10,340 nt of DNA from Hydrogenophilales bacterium RIFOXYD1_FULL_62_11. Its GTDB lineage: Bacteria > Pseudomonadota > Gammaproteobacteria > Burkholderiales > Thiobacillaceae. Shown in pieces: positions 1-7,684 of the stretch (position 1 is the stretch's first letter; every line of letters starts with the position of its first letter). Made by a program: the position numbers and the translations under genes. Location of the stretch: contig MGZO01000046.1 in NCBI GenBank assembly GCA_001802655.1, positions 1-10,340 on the forward strand, read 5' to 3'. The notes beneath the pieces were generated by a model. It was not told where the DNA came from. It worked only from the letters and a program-made list of their open reading frames with translations, and made no database searches.

Positions 1-1701
1 AGCCCGCACGACAGCCTGGGATCGAATCTCACCGTTCACGTCAAGGACAACAAGGTGATGCGCGTGCTGCCGCGCGAAAACGAGGACGTCAACGAATGCT
101 GGTTGTCTGATCGCGACCGCTTCTCTTACGAAGGCCTGAATACGGCCGAGCGACTGACTCAACCGATGATCAAGCAGGGCGGACAGTGGGTTGAGGTCAC
201 CTGGCAGGCGGCGCTCGAGTTTGTCGCGGACAAACTTAAGCGGATTCCTGCTGATCAAATCGGTGCGCTGTCAACGCCGTATCGTCCGGCGGAAGAGCTT
301 TTCCTGCTGCAAAAACTGATGCGCAGCATGGGCAGCGGTAACGTCGACCATCGCCTGCGACAGTCGGACTTTTCGCTCGACACCAAGGCGCATGGCGGCT
401 TCTGGCTGGGCATGCCGGTGACCTATATGTCGCGCCTCAACCGCATGCTGGTAGTCGGATCGAACCTGAGAAAAGACCACCCGCTGATGGCGCACCGTAT
501 TCGCGAGTCGGTGCGCTGGTACGGTCAACTCAACCTGATCAACGCGCATGAAGACGAGTTCCTCGGCAAGGTGCATGCCAAGTGCATCGTCGCTCCGTCG
601 CAGCTTGCCTCTGCCCTGGCGGGCGTGTGTGTCGCGCTGGCCGAACTGAAAAAGCAGCCGGTCCCCGACATTGCCGCGCCGTACATCGATAACGGCGGCG
701 TGGCTGACGATACGGCACGCAAGATGGCCGAGAGTATTTCGGGCGGGGAAACCCGGGCGGTCTTCCTTGGCAACATGGCGCAGCACCATCCCGGCTATTC
801 GCAGATCCACGCACTGGCGCAGGCCCTGGCGAAACTCGCGGGTGCCAGCTTCGGTGTGTTGGGTGAAGCCGCCAATAGCGTGGGTGCGGTAGCCGTGGGT
901 GCGATCCCGGTATGCGGCCCCTTGGGGCAGCCTGCAATCAAAGGCCTGAATGCCCAGCAGATGCTGGCGCAGCCCTTGCGTGCTTATCTGATGCTGGGGG
1001 TTGAAGCCGAGCTCGATACCCACGATCCGGTTACTGCAATGGCCAGCATCAACGCGGCAGAGTTCGTCGTGGTGATGTCACCCTATAAAGGCAAGTCGCT
1101 CGACTACGCAGACGTGCTGTTGCCGATTGCGCCGTGGACCGAAACCTCGGGCACCTTCGTCAATACTGAAGGCCGTGTACAGAGTTTCAACGCTGTGGTG
1201 AAACCGCTTGGCGAAACGCGTCCCGCATGGAAGGTGCTGCGCGTTCTGGGGAATCTGCTGGGTCTGGCCGGCTTCGATCACAACGATTCGAAAGAAGTAT
1301 TGCGCGAAGCATTGGGTGACACCCCGACCGGCAACGTTCAGGCTTACCTGAATAATGAAATCAGCGGCGTGACTGCAGCGCCTGTGTCTGTGCATGCCGG
1401 TCTGGAGCGCGTAGCCGAGGTACCGATTTACCAAACCGATGCCGTGGTGCGCCGCTCCCCCTCATTGCAGATGACACTCGACGCTGCACTGCCTGTGGCG
1501 CGCATGCATGGCCGGCTGATAGACCGATTGGGACTGCTGGAAAATGGCCGCGTTTCAGTGCGCCAGACGGCCTCCGCCTTGACGTTAAAAGTGCAACGTG
1601 ACGATCTGTTGCCTGACAACTGCGTCCGCATCCCGAGTGGCCACCCGTTGACGGCAGGCCTGGGTCCGATGTTCGGCCCGATTACGGCGGAGCCTGTCTG
1701 A
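1..1701 (+). CDS. nuoG: NADH-quinone oxidoreductase subunit G, 3' part (5' end outside window)
   Basis: This is the C-terminal 566 residues of NuoG, the large iron-sulfur subunit of the peripheral arm of complex I, which passes electrons from NADH towards quinone. The reading frame is open from base 1, so the gene enters from the left. The fragment opens with SPHDSLGSNLTVHV and NECWLSDRDRFSYEGLN, the usual junction of NuoG with its molybdopterin-oxidoreductase-like domain. Further family blocks are VVGSNLRKDHPLMAHRIR (about residues 144-161) and ADVLLPIAPWTETSGTF with NTEGR (370-392). The N-terminal part that holds the 2Fe-2S and 4Fe-4S ligands, roughly 200 residues by family comparison, lies upstream. 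This domain is a degenerate relic of a molybdoenzyme fold and is not thought to bind a cofactor. The stop TGA is two bases from the first possible nuoH ATG, so both are in one operon. Confidence 0.96.
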   Translation, partial: SPHDSLGSNLTVHVKDNKVMRVLPRENEDVNECWLSDRDRFSYEGLNTAERLTQPMIKQGGQWVEVTWQAALEFVADKLKRIPADQIGALSTPYRPAEELFLLQKLMRSMGSGNVDHRLRQSDFSLDTKAHGGFWLGMPVTYMSRLNRMLVVGSNLRKDHPLMAHRIRESVRWYGQLNLINAHEDEFLGKVHAKCIVAPSQLASALAGVCVALAELKKQPVPDIAAPYIDNGGVADDTARKMAESISGGETRAVFLGNMAQHHPGYSQIHALAQALAKLAGASFGVLGEAANSVGAVAVGAIPVCGPLGQPAIKGLNAQQMLAQPLRAYLMLGVEAELDTHDPVTAMASINAAEFVVVMSPYKGKSLDYADVLLPIAPWTETSGTFVNTEGRVQSFNAVVKPLGETRPAWKVLRVLGNLLGLAGFDHNDSKEVLREALGDTPTGNVQAYLNNEISGVTAAPVSVHAGLERVAEVPIYQTDAVVRRSPSLQMTLDAALPVARMHGRLIDRLGLLENGRVSVRQTASALTLKVQRDDLLPDNCVRIPSGHPLTAGLGPMFGPITAEPV

Positions 1702-1704
1702 GGA
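1700..1704 (+). promoter_or_regulatory. Shine-Dalgarno site deciding the nuoH start
   Basis: GAGGA overlaps the nuoG stop codon and sits 5 bases before the ATG at 1710. The ATG at 1704 would overlap this site and has only a distant GGAG (1689-1692, spacing 11). The second ATG is therefore the better supported nuoH start, and ribosomes ending nuoG would be positioned to start nuoH. Confidence 0.6.
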
Positions 1705-1709
1705 TGGAC

Positions 1710-2717
1710 ATGAGCATAGACTGGGTTGCCGTTCAAGCCGTCGTCTGGACCCTGATCAAGATCATGGCTCTGGTGGTGCCGCTGATGCTGGGCGTCGCCT
1801 ATCTCACCTACGCTGAGCGCAAGATCATCGGCTGGATGCAGGTGCGTATCGGCCCCAATCGCGTGGGCTTCCAGGGTCTGCTGCAGCCGATTGCTGACGC
1901 GGTCAAGCTGCTGATGAAGGAAATCATCATTCCTTCAGGTGCCAACAAGGGACTGTTTATTCTCGGCCCCATCCTGGTGATCGCGCCCGCACTGGCGGCA
2001 TGGGCCGTGATTCCGTTTACCGATACGCTGGTATTGGCCGATATCAACGCCGGTCTGTTGTATGTGATGGCGATCACCTCGATGGGCGTTTACGGCGTGA
2101 TCGTCGCGGGCTGGGCGTCCAACTCAAAATACGCCTTCCTCGGCGCGATGCGCTCGGCGGCGCAGATTGTGTCGTACGAAATCGCCATGGGCTTCGCGCT
2201 GGTCGGGGTGCTGATGGCGTCGCAGTCGCTCAACCTCACCGACATCGTGCAGGGCCAGGTTGGCGGGTTGCACCAGTGGTATATCTGGCCGTTGTTCCCC
2301 TTGTTCATCGTCTACCTGATCGCTGGCGTGGCCGAGACCAACCGTGCGCCGTTCGACGTCGCCGAGGGCGAGTCCGAAATCGTTGCGGGCTTTCACGTCG
2401 AATATTCCGGCATGGCGTTCGCGGTGTTCTTCCTTGCCGAATACGCCAACATGATCCTGGTCGCCGCGCTGACCACGCTGATGTTCCTCGGCGGCTGGCT
2501 GTCACCGGTGACCTTCCTGCCAGACGGCATCGTCTGGTGGCTGGCAAAAACCTGCTTCGTGCTGTTCCTGTTCCTGTGGTTCCGCGCCACCTTCCCGCGT
2601 TATCGCTACGACCAGATCATGCGTCTGGGCTGGAAGGTGTTCATCCCCATCACCATCGTCTGGATCGTCGTCGTCGGCGCCATGATGCAGACGCCGTATG
2701 GTTATCTCTTCCACTGA
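1710..2717 (+). CDS. nuoH: NADH-quinone oxidoreductase subunit H
   Basis: NuoH (335 residues from this start) is the membrane subunit that joins the peripheral and membrane arms of complex I and forms much of the quinone-binding chamber. It is strongly hydrophobic, consistent with the eight-helix family fold. Signature blocks are YAERKIIGWMQVRIGPNRVG (E36 and the GPNR turn at about 48-51) and, in the quinone-side loop, AETNRAPFDVAEGESEIVAG with HVEYSG following (about 208-234), rich in the acidic residues thought to link quinone reduction to proton movement. With the start at 1710 the first conserved glutamate is residue 36, which matches E. coli numbering; a start at 1704 would add two residues (MD). 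The next gene, nuoI, begins 26 bases after the stop. Nothing looks degenerate. Confidence 0.97.
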   Translation: MSIDWVAVQAVVWTLIKIMALVVPLMLGVAYLTYAERKIIGWMQVRIGPNRVGFQGLLQPIADAVKLLMKEIIIPSGANKGLFILGPILVIAPALAAWAVIPFTDTLVLADINAGLLYVMAITSMGVYGVIVAGWASNSKYAFLGAMRSAAQIVSYEIAMGFALVGVLMASQSLNLTDIVQGQVGGLHQWYIWPLFPLFIVYLIAGVAETNRAPFDVAEGESEIVAGFHVEYSGMAFAVFFLAEYANMILVAALTTLMFLGGWLSPVTFLPDGIVWWLAKTCFVLFLFLWFRATFPRYRYDQIMRLGWKVFIPITIVWIVVVGAMMQTPYGYLFH

Positions 2718-2726
2718 GCGCGCGCC

Positions 2727-2747
2727 ATGAAACGGCTGTTTTTATGA
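2727..2747 (+). other. Six-codon mini-ORF overlapping the nuoI start
   Basis: ATG AAA CGG CTG TTT TTA TGA encodes MKRLFL. Its stop overlaps the nuoI ATG in an ATGA arrangement (2744-2747), and it is in a different frame from nuoI. A weak TGAG (2715-2718) lies 8 bases upstream of its ATG, whereas the real nuoI ATG has no Shine-Dalgarno sequence of its own. Ribosomes could start here, end, and reinitiate on nuoI. It may equally be an untranslated by-product of the start duplication. Confidence 0.35.
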
Positions 2748-2754
2748 AACGACT
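2727..2754 (+). repeat. Imperfect direct repeat of the nuoI start
   Basis: ATGAAACGGCT (2727-2737) recurs as ATGAAACGACT (2744-2754), with one mismatch in 11 and a 17-base offset. Both copies encode MKRL in their own frames. This looks like a decayed short tandem duplication of the translation start of nuoI, though chance similarity cannot be excluded for so short a match. Confidence 0.55.
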
Positions 2755-3232
2755 CGCCCAATTCTTCGGTAGCCTGCTTTTGATCGAGCTGCTGCGCGGC
2801 ATGATGCTCACCGGGCGTCATCTGTTTGCGCGCAAGATCACAGTGCAGTATCCAGAAGAAAAAACCCCGCAAAGCCCCCGTTTCCGTGGCTTGCATGCGC
2901 TGCGCCGCTACCCTAATGGTGAGGAGCGCTGCATTGCCTGCAAGCTGTGCGAGGCGGTGTGCCCGGCACTGGCAATCACCATCGAATCGGAAAAGCGCGA
3001 AGACGGCACTCGCCGCACCACGCGCTACGACATTGATCTGACCAAGTGCATTTTCTGCGGCTTCTGCGAGGAGTCCTGCCCGGTCGACTCCATCGTCGAA
3101 ACTCGCATCCTCGAATATCACGGCGAAAAGCGCGGTGACCTTTATTACACCAAGCCCATGCTCCTGGCGATTGGCGATCAGCACGAAGCTCAGATCGCGA
3201 AAGACCGCGAATCCGACGCGAAGTACCGTTGA
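2744..3232 (+). CDS. nuoI: NADH-quinone oxidoreductase subunit I (2x[4Fe-4S])
   Basis: NuoI (162 residues) carries the two [4Fe-4S] clusters N6a and N6b that take electrons along the peripheral arm to the terminal cluster N2 near the quinone site. Two ferredoxin-type motifs are complete: C63-IA-C66-KL-C69-EAV-C73-P and C102-IF-C105-GF-C108-EES-C112-P. The amphipathic N-terminus (MKRLAQFFGSLLLIELLRGM) and the FARKITVQYPEEKTPQSPRFRG block are typical of the proteobacterial subunit and contact NuoH and the membrane. The start gives the usual family length; the frame is open far upstream inside nuoH, but that extension is an arginine-rich out-of-frame shadow. No clear Shine-Dalgarno precedes this ATG, unlike nuoH and nuoK, which makes translational coupling plausible. 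Confidence 0.97.
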   Translation: MKRLAQFFGSLLLIELLRGMMLTGRHLFARKITVQYPEEKTPQSPRFRGLHALRRYPNGEERCIACKLCEAVCPALAITIESEKREDGTRRTTRYDIDLTKCIFCGFCEESCPVDSIVETRILEYHGEKRGDLYYTKPMLLAIGDQHEAQIAKDRESDAKYR

Positions 3233-3255
3233 GCCAAGCCTTGATCACACCAAAC

Positions 3256-3882
3256 ATGACCTACACGACCGCGATCTTTTATTTCTTCGCTGCCATCCTG
3301 GTGTTTGCCGGGTTGCGCGTCATCACCGCACGCAATCCGGTGCACGCTGCGCTGTTCCTGGTGCTGGCTTTTTTTACCGCAGCTGGTTTGTGGATGCTGC
3401 TGGAGGCCGAGTTCCTCGCCATCACGCTGGTGCTGGTCTACGTTGGCGCGGTGATGGTGCTGTTCCTGTTCGTGGTGATGATGCTCGACATCAACCTGGA
3501 CAAATTGCGCGAAGGCTTCTGGGATTATCTACCGCTGGCCGGGTTCGTCTCGGTATTACTGGTGATCGAAATGGCGCTGATTCTGGGCAGCCGGCATTTC
3601 GGCCTGGAAGTGATGGGAACGCCTGCACCTCACGCCGCCGATTACAGCAACACCAAGGAACTCGGGCGGCTGTTGTATACCGACTATGTGTATGCATTCG
3701 AACTCGCAGCCGTGATCCTGCTGGTGGCAATCGTCGCCGCCATCGCGCTGACGCTACGCCGCCGCAAGGACAGCAAATACATCGACCCAGCCGAACAGGT
3801 CAGGGTCAAGCGCAATGACCGGCTGAGGATTGTGAAAATGCAGGCCGTGAAAAAGCCGGTAGCCGGGGAGGGGGACGCGTGA
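3256..3882 (+). CDS. nuoJ: NADH-quinone oxidoreductase subunit J
   Basis: NuoJ (208 residues) is a membrane-arm subunit next to NuoH and NuoK; its third helix, with a pi-bulge, is thought to take part in conformational coupling. The family core is present: ITARNPVHAALFLVL (about 23-37) and AEFLAITLVLVYVGAVMVLF with LFVVMMLDIN following (51-80), the tyrosine and glycine of VYVGAV included. Five membrane segments are expected. The tail from about residue 166 is basic and soluble (RRRKDSKYIDPAEQVRVK), as in many betaproteobacterial homologues. I chose the ATG at 3256 because homologues begin MTFTT-like. A TTG at 3229 in the same frame overlaps the nuoI stop (TTGA), has a weak GAAG 5 bases upstream, and would add nine residues (SQALITPN after the initiator). 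The ATG itself has no good ribosome site, so the start is uncertain. Confidence 0.95.
   Translation: MTYTTAIFYFFAAILVFAGLRVITARNPVHAALFLVLAFFTAAGLWMLLEAEFLAITLVLVYVGAVMVLFLFVVMMLDINLDKLREGFWDYLPLAGFVSVLLVIEMALILGSRHFGLEVMGTPAPHAADYSNTKELGRLLYTDYVYAFELAAVILLVAIVAAIALTLRRRKDSKYIDPAEQVRVKRNDRLRIVKMQAVKKPVAGEGDA
3864..3873 (+). promoter_or_regulatory. Strong Shine-Dalgarno site for nuoK
   Basis: The purine run GGGGAGGGGG contains GAGG (3869-3872) 6 bases before the GTG start of nuoK. It lies within the last codons of nuoJ. It is the strongest ribosome site seen at any junction in the window and supports the GTG start. Confidence 0.65.
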
Positions 3883-4184
3883 TTTCCTTATCGCATTACC
3901 TGGTGCTGGGCGGAATCCTGTTCGCCATCGCCGTGCTCGGCATCTTCCTTAACCGCAAAAACGTCATCATTCTGTTAATGGCGATCGAACTCATGCTGCT
4001 CGCGGTGAACATGAACTTCATCGCCTTCTCGCATTACCTCGGCGACATCCACGGGCAGATCTTTGTCTTTTTCATTCTCACGGTGGCCGCCGCTGAATCC
4101 GCTATCGGTCTGGCCATTCTGGTGGTGCTGTTCCGCAACCTGCGCACGATTAACGTCGATGACCTCGACCAACTGAAAGGCTGA
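3879..4184 (+). CDS. nuoK: NADH-quinone oxidoreductase subunit K
   Basis: NuoK (101 residues) is a three-helix membrane subunit, homologous to MrpC antiporter subunits, that lies between NuoJ and NuoN and contributes to a proton channel. The two conserved membrane glutamates are present: E37 in LLMAIELMLLAVN and E73 in LTVAAAESAIGLAI, matching E36 and E72 of E. coli. Helices span roughly residues 3-23, 30-50 and 60-86, and the length equals the family norm. The GTG start overlaps the nuoJ stop as GTGA, with a strong Shine-Dalgarno site upstream. The stop overlaps the first candidate nuoL ATG (TGATG), so J, K and L are probably translationally coupled. Confidence 0.97.
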   Translation: MISLSHYLVLGGILFAIAVLGIFLNRKNVIILLMAIELMLLAVNMNFIAFSHYLGDIHGQIFVFFILTVAAAESAIGLAILVVLFRNLRTINVDDLDQLKG

Positions 4185-6199
4185 TGCGGATGGATATGCA
4201 GACGCTCTATCTCATCGTGCCACTGGCGCCGCTACTGGGCGCGATCATCGCGGGCTTCTTTGGCAAGCTGATTGGCCGCACGCTGTCACACGTTGTCACG
4301 ATCACCGGTGTCGCGGTGTCGTTGATCGCCTCGGTGCTGGTGTTTCAGGATGTGCTCGCCGGCCACACCTACAACGGCACCGTCTACACCTGGATGGTGC
4401 TGGGCGACCTGCGCTTCGAGGTCGGTTTTCTGATCGATTCGCTCACCACGATGATGATGCTGGTCGTCACTTTTGTTTCGTTGATGGTGCATATCTACAC
4501 CATTGGCTATATGCACGACGATCCCGGCTATCAACGCTTTTTCAGCTACATCTCGCTATTCACCTTCTCGATGCTGATACTGGTGATGAGCAACAACTTC
4601 CTGCAGCTGTTCTTCGGCTGGGAGGCGGTGGGGCTGGTGTCCTACTTGCTGATCGGTTTCTGGTACACCAAAGAGACGGCGATCTACGCCAACCTGAAGG
4701 CCTTTCTGGTCAACCGCGTCGGCGACTTCGGCTTCATCCTCGGCATCGGCCTGGTGTTGGCCCATTTCGGTTCACTCGATTACGCGACGGTGTTTGCCAA
4801 GGCACCTGAACTCGCGAACCAGACCATCACGATCTGGCCGGATTCGCCTTGGATGCTGATGAGCGTGATTGGCATCCTTTTGTTCATCGGCGCGATGGGC
4901 AAGTCGGCCCAGTTCCCGTTGCACGTATGGCTGCCCGATTCGATGGAAGGCCCGACGCCGATTTCCGCGCTGATCCATGCGGCGACGATGGTGACTGCGG
5001 GCATTTTCATGGTCGCGCGCATGTCGCCGCTGTTTGAACTGTCCGACACGGCGTTGAGCTTCATCATGATCATCGGCGCGATCACCGCGCTGTTCATGGG
5101 TTTCCTCGGCATCGTGCAGAACGACATCAAGCGCGTCGTGGCGTATTCGACACTGTCCCAGCTGGGCTATATGACGGTCGCGCTCGGCGCATCGGCGTAT
5201 TCGGTCGCGGTGTTTCACCTGATGACGCACGCCTTCTTCAAGGCGCTGCTGTTCCTCGCCGCCGGTTCGGTCATCATCGCCATGCACCACAACCAGGACA
5301 TCCGCTACATGGGCGGCCTGAAGAAGTACATGCCGATCACCTGGATCACCTCGCTGATCGGCTCGCTGGCCTTGATCGGCACACCTTTCCTGTCGGGTTT
5401 TTACTCCAAGGAAAGCATCATCGAGGCGGTCAAGCTGTCGAACCTGCCGGGCGCCGACATCGCCTACTGGGCGGTGCTGATCGGCGTATTCGTCACCGCC
5501 TTCTACTCCTTCCGCATGTATTTTCTGGTGTTCCACGGCAAGGAGCGTTTCCATAACGCGCACCACCATGGCGCTGACAGCCACGGGCAGGACCACGATG
5601 ATCAGGGGCATCACGGCCACGGCGGCACGCCGCACGAAACGCCCTGGGTGGTGACGGGTCCGCTGCTTGCGCTGGCGTTGCCTTCGCTGGCGATTGGCTA
5701 CATGACCATCGAGCCGATGTTGTTTGGCGATTTCTTCGGCAACGCAATTTATGTCGCAGACCGTCATCCGGTGATGGTCGAACTCAACCAGCATTTCCAC
5801 GGCGCGATGGCGATGGGGCTGCATGCCATCACTACGTTGCCGTTCTGGCTGGCGGCGGCAGGGGTGGGCCTGTCGGCGTTCTTCTACCTCAAGCGCCCGG
5901 ATATCCCGGCAGCGATCCAGCAGCGTTTCAGCTTCATCCACAGCATGCTCATCAATAAATACTGGTTCGACGAACTCTATAGCTGGCTGTTTGCCAGGGG
6001 CGCGCGTTTGCTGGGCGCTGGCCTGTGGCGCGGGGGTGATCAGGTCATCATCGACGGTGCGATCAACGGCACCGCGCGGCTGGTCGAGCGCGCAGCCCGG
6101 CTGATGCGCGCCTTTCAGTCCGGCTATATCTACCATTACGCTTTCGCCATGCTGATCGGGGTGTTTGCCCTGGTCACCTGGTTTGCCCGACTGAACTGA
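4184..6199 (+). CDS. nuoL: NADH-quinone oxidoreductase subunit L (antiporter-like)
   Basis: NuoL (671 residues) is the distal antiporter-like proton-pumping subunit; family members have 14 core helices plus a long lateral helix that runs along NuoM and NuoN. Key residues are present: the glutamate in FFGWEAVGLVSYLLIGFWY (E147) and the lysine in AMGKSAQFPLHVWLPDSMEG (K240), followed by the PTPISALIHAATMVTAG block. The end (INGTARLVERAARLMRAFQSGYIYHYAFAMLIG) matches the lateral and anchoring helices. A hydrophilic loop at residues 457-484 holds ten histidines, discussed under findings. Three in-frame ATGs (4184, 4190, 4196) compete. GAAAGG at 4175-4180 is 9 bases from 4190 but only 3 from 4184, so 4190 may be the true start. 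The reported start keeps the TGATG overlap with nuoK. Confidence 0.96.
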   Translation: MRMDMQTLYLIVPLAPLLGAIIAGFFGKLIGRTLSHVVTITGVAVSLIASVLVFQDVLAGHTYNGTVYTWMVLGDLRFEVGFLIDSLTTMMMLVVTFVSLMVHIYTIGYMHDDPGYQRFFSYISLFTFSMLILVMSNNFLQLFFGWEAVGLVSYLLIGFWYTKETAIYANLKAFLVNRVGDFGFILGIGLVLAHFGSLDYATVFAKAPELANQTITIWPDSPWMLMSVIGILLFIGAMGKSAQFPLHVWLPDSMEGPTPISALIHAATMVTAGIFMVARMSPLFELSDTALSFIMIIGAITALFMGFLGIVQNDIKRVVAYSTLSQLGYMTVALGASAYSVAVFHLMTHAFFKALLFLAAGSVIIAMHHNQDIRYMGGLKKYMPITWITSLIGSLALIGTPFLSGFYSKESIIEAVKLSNLPGADIAYWAVLIGVFVTAFYSFRMYFLVFHGKERFHNAHHHGADSHGQDHDDQGHHGHGGTPHETPWVVTGPLLALALPSLAIGYMTIEPMLFGDFFGNAIYVADRHPVMVELNQHFHGAMAMGLHAITTLPFWLAAAGVGLSAFFYLKRPDIPAAIQQRFSFIHSMLINKYWFDELYSWLFARGARLLGAGLWRGGDQVIIDGAINGTARLVERAARLMRAFQSGYIYHYAFAMLIGVFALVTWFARLN

Positions 6200-6202
6200 C
6201 CC

Positions 6203-7684
6203 ATGATCGACACTATTCTCTCCCTCGTCATCTGGGTGCCCATCCTTGCCGGGGTGGCCGTGCTCGCCACGGGTTCCGACAAAAATGCGGCGCTGGCGCG
6301 CTGGATTGCGCTGGCGGGTGCGCTTGCTGGACTGATCGTTGCGATTCCGCTGGTCACGGGTTTCGACACGGGCACCTCCGCGATGCAGTTTGTCGAAAAG
6401 GCCGCGTGGATTCCGGCGCTCAACATCCATTACCACCTCGGGATTGACGGCATTTCCATGCCGCTGATTCTGCTTAACAGCTTCATTACCGTGCTGGTGG
6501 TGATCGCTGGCTGGCAGGTGATCCAGGACAAGGTCGCGCAATACATGGCGGCCTTCCTCATCATGTCCGGCCTCATCAATGGCGTGTTCGCCTCGCTCGA
6601 TGGCATCCTGTTCTATGTATTCTTCGAGGGCATGCTGATCCCGCTGTATCTGATCGTCGGTGTCTGGGGCGGTCCGAATCGAGTGTACGCCGCGTTCAAG
6701 TTTTTCCTCTACACGCTTGCCGGATCCTTGCTGATGCTGGTGTCGATGATCTATCTGTATTTCCAGTCCGGCGGCAGCTTCGACATCCAGACCTGGCACG
6801 CCACTACGCTCGGCATGACCGCGCAGACGCTGATGTTCTTCGCCTTTTTGCTCGCCTTCGGCGTCAAGGTGCCGATGTGGCCGGTGCACACCTGGCTGCC
6901 CGACGCCCACGTCGAGGCGCCCACCGGCGGCTCGGTGGTGCTGGCGGCGATCACGCTGAAAGTCGGCGCCTACGGTTTCCTGCGTTTCATCCTGCCAATC
7001 CTGCCGGATGCCAGCCATGAACTCGCCTGGTTTGTCATCACGCTGTCGTTGATCGCTGTCGCCTACATCGGCCTGGTGGCGCTGGTGCAGTCCGACATGA
7101 AAAAACTCATCGCCTATTCGTCGATTGCGCACATGGGCTTTGTCACCCTCGGCTTCTTCATGTTCAACCCGCTCGGAGTCGAAGGCGGGCTGGTACAGAT
7201 GGTGTCGCACGGCTTCGTTTCCGCCGCGTTGTTCCTCTGCATCGGCGTCATGTACGACCGCCTGCATTCGCGCCAGATCAAGGACTATGGTGGCCTGGCC
7301 GACAAGATGCCGGTGTTTGCCGCCTTTTTCATGCTGTTCGCCATGGCGAATGCTGGTTTGCCCGCCACCAGCGGCTTCGTCGGCGAATTCATGGTCATCA
7401 TGGCCGCCACCCAGGTCAACTTCTGGTTCGCCTTCGTCGCCGCTACCACGCTGATCCTCGGCGCGGCCTACACGCTGTGGATGTACAAGCGCGTCGTGTT
7501 TGGCACCGTCACCAACCCGCACGTCGAGGAAATGCACGACGTCAACGCCCGCGAAATTTTGCTGCTTGGTGTGCTCGCCGTTAGCGTGCTCGGCATGGGT
7601 CTCTATCCCAAACCCTTCACTGACGTGATGCATGTTTCCGTCATCGACCTCCTGGCGCATGTCGCCCAGAGCAAACTCCCGTGA
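6203..7684 (+). CDS. nuoM: NADH-quinone oxidoreductase subunit M (antiporter-like)
   Basis: NuoM (493 residues) is the middle antiporter-like proton-pumping subunit of the membrane arm, with 14 helices in the family fold. The pumping residues are visible: E142 in FYVFFEGMLIPLYLIVGVWGG, K222 in FGVKVPMWPVHTWLPDAHVEAPT, and K253 in AAITLKVGAYGFLRF. The LIAYSSIAHMGFVTLG block and the GLPATSGFVGEFM block are also typical. Length is close to the usual size for proteobacterial NuoM. The ATG follows the nuoL stop by three bases and has no clear Shine-Dalgarno, so it probably depends on ribosomes leaving nuoL. Its stop overlaps the GTG of nuoN (GTGA). No irregular composition or broken segment was seen. 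Confidence 0.97.
   Translation: MIDTILSLVIWVPILAGVAVLATGSDKNAALARWIALAGALAGLIVAIPLVTGFDTGTSAMQFVEKAAWIPALNIHYHLGIDGISMPLILLNSFITVLVVIAGWQVIQDKVAQYMAAFLIMSGLINGVFASLDGILFYVFFEGMLIPLYLIVGVWGGPNRVYAAFKFFLYTLAGSLLMLVSMIYLYFQSGGSFDIQTWHATTLGMTAQTLMFFAFLLAFGVKVPMWPVHTWLPDAHVEAPTGGSVVLAAITLKVGAYGFLRFILPILPDASHELAWFVITLSLIAVAYIGLVALVQSDMKKLIAYSSIAHMGFVTLGFFMFNPLGVEGGLVQMVSHGFVSAALFLCIGVMYDRLHSRQIKDYGGLADKMPVFAAFFMLFAMANAGLPATSGFVGEFMVIMAATQVNFWFAFVAATTLILGAAYTLWMYKRVVFGTVTNPHVEEMHDVNAREILLLGVLAVSVLGMGLYPKPFTDVMHVSVIDLLAHVAQSKLP

Noticed and set aside
271..1023. 250-codon - strand frame opposite nuoG
   Set aside because: No recognisable pattern, and the opposite strand is clear nuoG. High-GC antisense frames of this size are common.
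2000..2743. Upstream in-frame extension of nuoI through nuoH
   Set aside because: The extra 248 residues are Arg/His-rich and overlap well-conserved nuoH in another frame. NuoI has its normal length from 2744.
3135..3818. 227-codon + strand frame overlapping nuoI and nuoJ
   Set aside because: It is a shifted reading of nuoI and nuoJ with Arg-rich low-information sequence and no family signature.
4772..7660. A 962-codon open frame on the - strand opposite nuoL and nuoM
   Set aside because: The predicted protein is dominated by His, Gln, Asp, Arg and Gly, as expected from reading hydrophobic membrane-protein codons backwards (CTG to CAG, GTG to CAC, ATC to GAT). nuoL and nuoM share one + strand frame, so the antisense frame runs through both. 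No domain is recognisable, and both sense genes are fully conserved.
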